Of a stretch of DNA of 11,163 nucleotides, positions 1 through 4,738 are shown one piece after another. Numbering within the stretch: position 1 is the stretch's first letter; every line of letters begins with the position of its first letter. The stretch lies in NCBI GenBank assembly GCA_903910245.1, contig CAIVYX010000276.1:1-11163 (forward strand), written 5' to 3'. A program made the translations under genes and the position numbers. The notes below the pieces were generated by a model. That model was not told the DNA's origin. It saw only the letters and a list, made by a program, of their open reading frames with translations, and did no database searches. The stretch is from an uncultured Opitutia bacterium. GTDB lineage: Bacteria > Verrucomicrobiota > Verrucomicrobiia > Opitutales > UBA953.

Positions 1-285
1 ATCGGCAGCGTCATGGCCGGCCGCGAAGCCATGGGCGAAGCCGATATCATCCTTTGCGCCGGGGTCGGTGCCTACTGCGGCTGGCAGGGTGCGGTTTTTT
101 GTCTCTTCGGGGGCTCGGTCATCGGGGTCATCACGGCCCTCCCGGGCCTGATTCAGGCCAAAATAAAGGGGGAAGAGTATGCTGGAGTGGTGCCTTTCGT
201 GCCCAGCATGGCCATCGCCGGGGCAGTCTGGTTCTTCCGAGGCCCTGAACTGGTTACCCTCTGGCGCGACTGGACCGCTTCGTGA
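1..285 (+). CDS. Prepilin peptidase (type IV, A24 family), C-terminal fragment
   Basis: This is the last 94 codons of a gene that begins before the window; the frame is open from base 1 to the TGA at 283. Prepilin peptidases (PilD/GspO family) are inner-membrane aspartate proteases that cleave, and often methylate, the leader of type IV pilins and type II secretion pseudopilins. What shows this: a GREAMGEADIIL segment at visible residues 7-18, aligning with the family's second catalytic motif (usual form MGxGDVKL), then hydrophobic stretches around residues 17-50 and 70-86 with the VPFVPSMAIAG segment in place of the common IPFGPxLAxG. The catalytic Asp (residue 15) is present, but the second Gly of GxGD is Ala. 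The first catalytic Asp and any zinc-binding cysteines lie outside the window. The family call is fairly sure; activity and substrate cannot be judged from this piece. Confidence 0.8.
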   Translation: MGSVMAGREAMGEADIILCAGVGAYCGWQGAVFCLFGGSVIGVITALPGLIQAKIKGEEYAGVVPFVPSMAIAGAVWFFRGPELVTLWRDWTAS

Positions 286-296
286 ATCATTCTGAC

Positions 297-325
297 TTGT
301 CAGCCCCCTTTCCCCGTCCAATCAT
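297..325 (+). promoter_or_regulatory. Candidate sigma70-type promoter for the small lipoprotein gene
   Basis: TTGTCA at 297-302 (5 of 6 to TTGACA) is followed after exactly 17 bp by AATCAT at 320-325 (4 of 6 to TATAAT), 15 bp before the ATG at 341. The -35 element overlaps a small palindrome, CTGAC-TT-GTCAG at 292-303, which could be an operator half or chance. This is consensus matching only, and the implied leader would be about 9 nt. Confidence 0.3.
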
Positions 326-340
326 CGAACTCACCCCACT

Positions 341-604
341 ATGAAGCAGCTTGCTCTTGCTACCTTAATCGCTTCCGCCGCCCTCGTCGGTTGCACCACT
401 TACGACACCCCTAACCATGGTCGCAACGTCTCGCTGGAGCCAGCCCACAACTTCCTTGGCATCGTCAAGGTCGAGTCTGGATCCTTTGCTCCGTCCGAAA
501 AGGCAACCGTCGGTGCCAACATGCGCGAGTTCAGCGCACGTCGCATCACCTCAGGCGACCGCATCACCCTGCTCTGGGGCGCCGTCACCCTGACCGACTA
601 CTAA
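341..604 (+). CDS. Small predicted outer-membrane lipoprotein of unknown function
   Basis: The 87-residue product has a lipoprotein signal peptide: a Lys at position 3, a hydrophobic stretch at residues 4-16 and the lipobox LVGC with the acylated Cys at 18. Cleavage would leave a 70-residue mature chain starting CTTYDTP. Residue +2 is Thr, not Asp, so under the enterobacterial Lol rule it would go to the outer membrane. The rest is short, soluble and without cysteine or membrane segments, ending in a beta-rich GDRITLLWGAVTLTDY. I do not recognise a family. No Shine-Dalgarno precedes the ATG (ctcaccccact). It lies 55 bp after the prepilin peptidase with a candidate promoter in between and a strong terminator 20 bp after its stop, so it is probably a monocistronic unit. 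That it is a real gene is supported by the lipobox, the length and the terminator placement; the function is unknown. Confidence 0.75.
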   Translation: MKQLALATLIASAALVGCTTYDTPNHGRNVSLEPAHNFLGIVKVESGSFAPSEKATVGANMREFSARRITSGDRITLLWGAVTLTDY

Positions 605-624
605 ACCGACAAGTAGCCCTTGCA

Positions 625-653
625 GAAGCCCCGGATTCGGGGCTTCTTCATTT
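625..653 (+). terminator. Rho-independent terminator hairpin after the lipoprotein gene
   Basis: A perfect 9-bp stem, GAAGCCCCG (625-633) paired with CGGGGCTTC (638-646), closes a GATT tetraloop and is followed by a weak T-rich tail (TTCATTT, 647-653). It starts 20 bp after the lipoprotein stop codon. Its 3' edge is only 14 nt from the oleC start codon, so any transcript entering oleC from upstream must carry or pass this hairpin. Confidence 0.7.
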
Positions 654-660
654 ACAGGCC

Positions 661-2307
661 ATGAACGACCCCGGAAGCAACGTCGCCCGCCATCTTCGGA
701 TCGCGGCTACCGACCGCCCGGACGGTCTGGCGACCAAGTCGCCGACTGCGGTCACGGCCAACGGCGAGGTCATCCATGAGGTGCGCTCCTTCCTCCAGCT
801 CGATCAAGCAAGCGACGCGGCGACCGAATACTTCAGCCGATCCGGCATCACCCAAGGTACCCGCGTCCTGCTCGCGGTGCGCCCTGGACACGACCTGATT
901 GTCGGGATGTTCGGTCTCCTTAAACTGGGAGCCCTCCCCATCGCCATCGACCCCGGGATGGGCTGGTCTACCTTCCTGGACTGCGTTCGCCGCTCTCGCC
1001 CGTCGGCCCTCGTCGGCGTCCGCACGGCCTCACTGCTCAGTCGCCTGCCTTTCGCAGCCTTTCATTCACTTACCCATCGCGTGACGGTCGGCGACTCGGC
1101 CTGGCGCCAAGCGCTGGCGGCGAGACCCCAATCACCACGCCCGCTAGCCGAAGTTTCTCCCGACACGCTCGCCGCCATTCTCTTCACGTCCGGCTCGACC
1201 GGCGCCCCCAAGGGCGTCTGCTACACGCACGGGATGTTCGATGCGCAGATCGAACTGGTTCGCTCGACTTACGACATCCGCCCAGGCGAGACCGACATGG
1301 CGATGCTGCCGCTCTTCGCACTCTTCAATCCTGCCCTCGGGTCGACGACCATCACGCCACTCCTCGATCCCTCTCGCCCTCTCGCCGCCGATCCGGCCCC
1401 CCTCGTGGCCGCGCTCATCGCCGAGAAAGTCACGAGCTCCTTCGGCTCACCCGCCATCTGGGGTAAAATCGCTGACCATTGCGAAGCCCGTGGCCTCAAA
1501 CTCCCCGACCTCCGCCGCCTGCTCATCGCTGGTGCGCCGGTCTCTGGCGAACTGCTCGCCAAGCTTCGTGTGGTCGCGCCGAACTGCGTGACTCACACGC
1601 CGTATGGCGCGACGGAGTGCCTGCCGGTCACGACGATCACCGCCGAGAAACTGCTCGGCGAAGCGCGCCAGCTGGCCCTCCTCGGCCAAGGCACGTGCGT
1701 CGGCCGGCCCGTCAGCGGCGTCGAGATCCGCGTGATCCGCGAGACGGACGGGCCAATCGCGATAATCGCCGAAGCCACGCCGTGCGCCGTCGGCGAGATC
1801 GGCGAAATCATCGCGACCGGCCCGAGCGTAACCCGCGAGTATGACGGACTCCCCGAAGCGACGCGCCTCGCGAAGATCGCCGATGGCGATCGCGTCTGGC
1901 ACCGCATGGGTGATCTCGGCTCGGTCGACGCATCTGGCCGTCTCTTCTTCCTTGGACGCCGTGTGGAAAAAGTCCGTGCCGCCGACGGCGGCCTCCCGAC
2001 GGAATCGCTCGAGCCGGCCTTCCGCCAACACCCACACGTTTTTCGCTGTGCGCTGATCGGTATCGGCGAAGCCCCCGACCAGACGCCCGCGCTCGTGGTC
2101 GAACCGCGCGCCGGTCATTTCCCCGAGACCGAAGCCGATCGCACGCGCTTCATCGCGGAACTCCGTGATCTCGCCCGCATCAATCCCCAGGCCGATCGAG
2201 TGAAGCACATCGTCTTCCAACGCGCCCTGCCCGTGGACGTCCGTCACAACGCCAAGATCCACCGCCTGCAGCTCGCCAAAGAATGGACCGCCCGCCCCGC
2301 CCGATGA
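661..2307 (+). CDS. oleC: OleC: AMP-dependent beta-lactone synthetase (olefin biosynthesis)
   Basis: OleC belongs to the ANL adenylating superfamily. It uses ATP to close a long-chain beta-hydroxy acid into a cis-beta-lactone, which OleB then decarboxylates to an olefin. The 548-residue length fits. Visible ANL motifs: P-loop A3 at 174-185 (LFTSGSTGAPKG); A5 YGATE at 315-319, continuing into CLPVT; A7 core GD at 417-418 with MGD replacing the usual TGD; hinge A8 near 432-438 (GRRVEKV); and the C-terminal A10 lysine K532 in HNAKIHR. The segments FALFNPALG (219-227), FGSPA (261-265) and GTCVGRPV (344-351) match my memory of OleC rather than of ordinary fatty acyl-CoA ligases. The ATG at 661 is the only start that keeps the N-terminal domain. 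It has no Shine-Dalgarno and sits 14 nt after the terminator hairpin. The stop overlaps the oleD start (ATGA), implying translational coupling. A generic acyl-CoA ligase is the less likely alternative. Confidence 0.92.
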   Translation: MNDPGSNVARHLRIAATDRPDGLATKSPTAVTANGEVIHEVRSFLQLDQASDAATEYFSRSGITQGTRVLLAVRPGHDLIVGMFGLLKLGALPIAIDPGMGWSTFLDCVRRSRPSALVGVRTASLLSRLPFAAFHSLTHRVTVGDSAWRQALAARPQSPRPLAEVSPDTLAAILFTSGSTGAPKGVCYTHGMFDAQIELVRSTYDIRPGETDMAMLPLFALFNPALGSTTITPLLDPSRPLAADPAPLVAALIAEKVTSSFGSPAIWGKIADHCEARGLKLPDLRRLLIAGAPVSGELLAKLRVVAPNCVTHTPYGATECLPVTTITAEKLLGEARQLALLGQGTCVGRPVSGVEIRVIRETDGPIAIIAEATPCAVGEIGEIIATGPSVTREYDGLPEATRLAKIADGDRVWHRMGDLGSVDASGRLFFLGRRVEKVRAADGGLPTESLEPAFRQHPHVFRCALIGIGEAPDQTPALVVEPRAGHFPETEADRTRFIAELRDLARINPQADRVKHIVFQRALPVDVRHNAKIHRLQLAKEWTARPAR

Positions 2308-3299
2308 ATTCTCCTCTCGTCCTCGTCACCGGCGGCGCCGGCTTCCTGGGCCAGGCCGTCGTCCGCCGCTGCCTCGCCCGCGGCTACCGCGTGCGCGTGC
2401 TGGGCCGTACGCCGATGACAGGCGAACTAGCTGAACAGGTGGATTTCGTCCGTGGCGACATCGCCGACCGCACCACGGTCGACGCGGCCGTCAAAGGCTG
2501 CGACTACGTCTTCCATGTGGCGGCGAAAGCCGGCGTCTGGGGCCCTTGGGAAGAATACGTCCGTATCAACATCGCCGGCACCTCGAATGTCGTCGGTGCG
2601 TGCCTGGCCCATGGCGTCCGTGCCCTCGTGCACACGAGCACGCCGAGCGTTGTCTTCAGCGGCGAATCGTTCCGGGGCGCCGACGAATCCCTACCCTACG
2701 GAGACAATTGGCTCTGCGCCTACGCCGAGACCAAGGCCATCGCCGAAGAAGTCGCGCTCAAGGCCGCGTCGGAAAACCTCAAGGTCTGTGCGCTCCGCCC
2801 GCACCTGATCTGGGGCCCGGGAGATAATCACCTCTTCCCGCGCGTCCTCGCCCGCGCCCGCGCCGGCAAGCTGCGTATCGTCGGCGACGGCGAGAACCAG
2901 GTCGACGTCACGCACGTCGACACCGCAGCCGATGCACACCTCAGCGCGCTCGATGCGCTCCTCTCCGGTCGCGCCAACGGGAAGGCGTACTTCCTTTCGC
3001 AAGGCGAACCCGTGAAGCTCTGGGTCTTCATCAACCGCCTGCTCGTCGGCGCCGGCGAAAAGCCTGCCACCCGTCGAATCAGCCAACGATCGGCCTACTG
3101 GCTCGGCGCCCTGCTCGAAGGCGTCTGGACGCTCTTACGCCTCAAAGGCGAGCCGCCCATGACCCGTTTCGTCGCCGTCGAACTCGCCAAGGACCATTGG
3201 TTCGACGTCTCCGCCGCCCGCCGCGACCTCGGCCTCAAGCCCGCCGTCGAGACCTGGGCCGAGCTCGACCGCCTCGCAGCGACGCTGCGGACGAAATAA
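2304..3299 (+). CDS. oleD: OleD: NAD(P)-dependent 2-alkyl-3-ketoalkanoate reductase
   Basis: OleD is an extended short-chain dehydrogenase (3-beta-HSD/NAD-epimerase type) that reduces the beta-keto acid made by OleA to the beta-hydroxy acid used by OleC. From the ATG at 2304 the protein has 331 residues. The Rossmann motif TGGAGFLG is at 9-16, an acidic DIA segment at 52-54, the HVAA strand end at 71-74, the catalytic Ser in HTSTPSVVF near residue 112, and YAETK gives Tyr140 and Lys144. ALRPHLIWGPGD (163-174) matches the substrate-side loop of this family. I chose 2304 over an in-frame ATG at 2283 because 2304 forms a 4-bp ATGA overlap with the oleC stop and puts the Rossmann motif at the usual N-terminal distance. 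Its adjacency to oleC makes OleD much more likely than a steroid or sugar dehydrogenase. Confidence 0.9.
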   Translation: MNSPLVLVTGGAGFLGQAVVRRCLARGYRVRVLGRTPMTGELAEQVDFVRGDIADRTTVDAAVKGCDYVFHVAAKAGVWGPWEEYVRINIAGTSNVVGACLAHGVRALVHTSTPSVVFSGESFRGADESLPYGDNWLCAYAETKAIAEEVALKAASENLKVCALRPHLIWGPGDNHLFPRVLARARAGKLRIVGDGENQVDVTHVDTAADAHLSALDALLSGRANGKAYFLSQGEPVKLWVFINRLLVGAGEKPATRRISQRSAYWLGALLEGVWTLLRLKGEPPMTRFVAVELAKDHWFDVSAARRDLGLKPAVETWAELDRLAATLRTK

Positions 3300-3343
3300 C
3301 GCGTTCGCTTGCCCCGGTCCGCATTAACCCCATCCCTTTTCCC

Positions 3344-3787
3344 ATGCCCGCCGACGGACTCCAGCCTGATAAGACTTTCCACGTGACCATCCGGACCTGG
3401 TTCGACCAGACCGACGGTCTCGGGATCCTCCACCACTCGCACTATGTGCTCATGATGGAACGTGCACAGAAGGTCATGTTCATCGCCTTGATGGGCAAGG
3501 ATACTATCGACCCCGCCGTAGCGCCCGATGTCTACGTGGTGGTCCGCGACATCGACTTGCACTACCTCGTGGCCATCCGCCCAGAGTGCGACGTGAAACT
3601 GGTTCTCAGTGTCCGCAAAGTCCGCGCGGCCGGTCTAACCGTGGATGTCGAGTTCCGAAGCCCAGATCACGGCATCCTTTACGCCAAGGCCTCCCGCACT
3701 ATTTGTCGCATGGATGGAATCTCGCATCAGCCCTCCGCCTGGAGCGATGAGTTCCGGACGAAGCATGAAGCGTTAATCAGAGCATAA
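3344..3787 (+). CDS. Hotdog-fold acyl-CoA thioesterase (YbgC/4-hydroxybenzoyl-CoA thioesterase family)
   Basis: The 147-residue protein has the length and layout of single-domain hotdog thioesterases, which hydrolyse acyl-CoA or acyl-ACP thioesters in the cytoplasm. The active-site segment FDQTDGLGILHHSHY (20-34) aligns with the YbgC pattern D-x-x-G-x-x-x-H-x-x-Y, giving Asp24 as the likely catalytic acid, Gly27 on the hotdog helix, His31 and Tyr34. A long helix with MMERAQ follows (37-42), then the beta strands VYVVVRDIDLHYL (63-75) and VDVEFRS (100-106). The frame is open upstream to 3197, but that extension overlaps oleD and is an Arg/Pro-rich shadow, so the ATG at 3344 is preferred. No Shine-Dalgarno is seen (catcccttttccc). 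It follows oleD by 44 bp on the same strand and may be cotranscribed, possibly acting on acyl-CoA around the Ole pathway. The substrate is unknown. Confidence 0.85.
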   Translation: MPADGLQPDKTFHVTIRTWFDQTDGLGILHHSHYVLMMERAQKVMFIALMGKDTIDPAVAPDVYVVVRDIDLHYLVAIRPECDVKLVLSVRKVRAAGLTVDVEFRSPDHGILYAKASRTICRMDGISHQPSAWSDEFRTKHEALIRA

Positions 3788-3794
3788 GAGTGCT

Positions 3795-3937
3795 GAGTCG
3801 ATTTCAGATGACAGAGGTCTGAATCGATGAAGACAGACAGATAAAAGTTACTTGCTGCCTTGGGTCATTCATCGACGCAGCCCTCTGTCATCCGTCATCT
3901 GCCATCGATTCAGCCATCCGTCATCGACTCGGTCATC
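3795..3937. repeat. Degenerate heptamer repeat array with inverted copies
   Basis: The gap between the convergent thioesterase and nth genes contains seven GYCATY hexamers on the plus strand, starting at 3864, 3887, 3894, 3901, 3913, 3920 and 3932. From 3887 onward the spacings are 7, 7, 12, 7 and 12, that is, tandem heptamers with 5-nt inserts (ATTCA, ACTCG). Complementary copies lie to the left and create perfect inverted pairs: 3795-3802 with 3923-3930 (8 bp), 3807-3817 with 3882-3892 (11 bp), and 3819-3829 with 3903-3913 (11 bp). The last two pairings cross, so they cannot form in one hairpin. The array may act as a bidirectional terminator or be an intergenic repeat family; both are inference. 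Confidence 0.6.
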
Positions 3938-4560
3938 TACCCCGCGCGTAGCGCCCCACAAATCCCACACGTCTTGCCGTCGCAGCCGCGAGCGGTGCAG
4001 TGCTCGCGGCCGTAGAAGATGATCCGGAGGTGAAGTTTGTTCCAACTGTCCTCCGGGAAGAGCCGCTTGAGGTCTTTCTCGACCTGCTCGACAGACTTGC
4101 CTGGGCTGAGCTTCCAACGCTTCGCTAGCCGGTGAATATGGGTATCCACCGGGAAGGCGGGGACACCGAAGGCTTGGGCCATGACGACCGAGGCGGTCTT
4201 GTGGCCGACGCCGGGAAGTTCCTCGAGTTCCTCAAAGGTCTGCGGCACCTGCCCCGCATGCTTGGCCATGAGCATCTTGCCTAACCCGACGAGAGCCTTG
4301 GATTTCTGCGGGGCGAGCCCGAGCTGCCGGATGAGCGTCAGCACCCGCGCCTCGGTCATGGCCGCCATCTTGGCCGGCGTACCCGCCTCGGCAAAGAGCG
4401 CCGGGGTGATTTCGTTGACCTTCTTGTCCGTACACTGGGCCGAAAGCACCACCGCAACCAGGAGCGTATAGGCATCCGTATGGTCCAGCGGGATTGGCGT
4501 CGTCGGGTAGAGCTTCGCGAGCTTCTTCCCCACGTAATCGGCTCGTTCCTGCTTGGTCAT
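3937..4560 (-). CDS. nth: Endonuclease III (DNA glycosylase/AP lyase)
   Basis: Nth removes oxidised pyrimidines from DNA and nicks the abasic site in base-excision repair. From the ATG at 4560 it has 207 residues (E. coli Nth has 211). The helix-hairpin-helix LPGVGHKTA (115-123) carries the catalytic lysine K121, and VDTHIHRLAKRW (138-149) the catalytic Asp139; these match E. coli K120 and D138. LSAQCTDKKVNE (39-50) is the conserved early motif. The C-terminal cluster region has cysteines at 188, 193, 198 and 201, spaced C-X4-C-X4-C-X2-C instead of the usual C-X6-C-X2-C-X5-C, so cluster binding is uncertain in detail. I prefer 4560 to an upstream ATG at 4602 because AAGG sits 7 nt before it and the length fits. 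It is transcribed divergently from gcvP and convergently with the thioesterase. Confidence 0.93.
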   Translation of the reverse strand: MTKQERADYVGKKLAKLYPTTPIPLDHTDAYTLLVAVVLSAQCTDKKVNEITPALFAEAGTPAKMAAMTEARVLTLIRQLGLAPQKSKALVGLGKMLMAKHAGQVPQTFEELEELPGVGHKTASVVMAQAFGVPAFPVDTHIHRLAKRWKLSPGKSVEQVEKDLKRLFPEDSWNKLHLRIIFYGREHCTARGCDGKTCGICGALRAG

Positions 4561-4567
4561 GAAGCGA

Positions 4568-4571
4568 CCTT
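4568..4571 (-). promoter_or_regulatory. Ribosome binding site deciding the nth start
   Basis: On the minus strand AAGG lies 7 nt before the ATG at 4560. It is the only Shine-Dalgarno-like site I see at a start codon in this window, and it supports 4560 over the upstream in-frame ATG at 4602. Confidence 0.5.
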
Positions 4572-4675
4572 GGGCATGGGCCGGACCATGGCAACGCACC
4601 ACCGCCCTACGACTTATTCACAAGCCCCCGAATGGGTTGCCAAACCTTATGTCGAAACCGTGATTCTCTAATACC

Positions 4676-4694
4676 CCCACCCTCGCTTGGTGGG
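4676..4694 (+). other. Short hairpin in the nth-gcvP divergent region
   Basis: CCCACC (4676-4681) pairs with GGTGGG (4689-4694) around a 7-nt loop, 44 nt before the gcvP ATG. There is no T-run, so it is not a terminator. It may lie in the gcvP leader. The 178-bp nth-gcvP spacer shows no convincing -35/-10 pair on either strand and no glycine-riboswitch-like structure that I can recognise. Confidence 0.3.
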
Positions 4695-4738
4695 CGATTG
4701 CGAGACCCGTTCCCTCCTCCAAAACCTTTCATACTTAC

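Noticed and set aside
1447..2262. A 271-codon minus-strand frame opposite oleC
   Set aside because: It is an antisense shadow with no domain, wholly inside a well-supported oleC.
2283..2303. Upstream in-frame ATG at 2283 as the oleD start
   Set aside because: It would add seven Pro/Arg-rich residues before the Rossmann strand. The ATGA overlap at 2304 is the usual coupling arrangement.
3197..3343. Longer start for the thioesterase at 3197
   Set aside because: The extra 49 residues overlap oleD by about 100 bp, are Arg/Pro-rich shadow sequence, and exceed the usual family length. ATG 3344 fits the fold.
3860..3937. A CRISPR array
   Set aside because: The repeat units are only 6-7 bases with 0-5-base inserts, not 24-40-base repeats with unique spacers of similar length, and no cas gene is present.
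4561..4602. Upstream ATG at 4602 as the nth start
   Set aside because: The added 14 residues are not typical of Nth, and the ATG at 4560 has an AAGG at 7-nt spacing and gives the normal length.
4561..4738. A glycine riboswitch in the gcvP leader
   Set aside because: The spacer has only a 6-bp hairpin and no tandem three-helix aptamer pattern that I can recognise. A covariance-model search would settle it.
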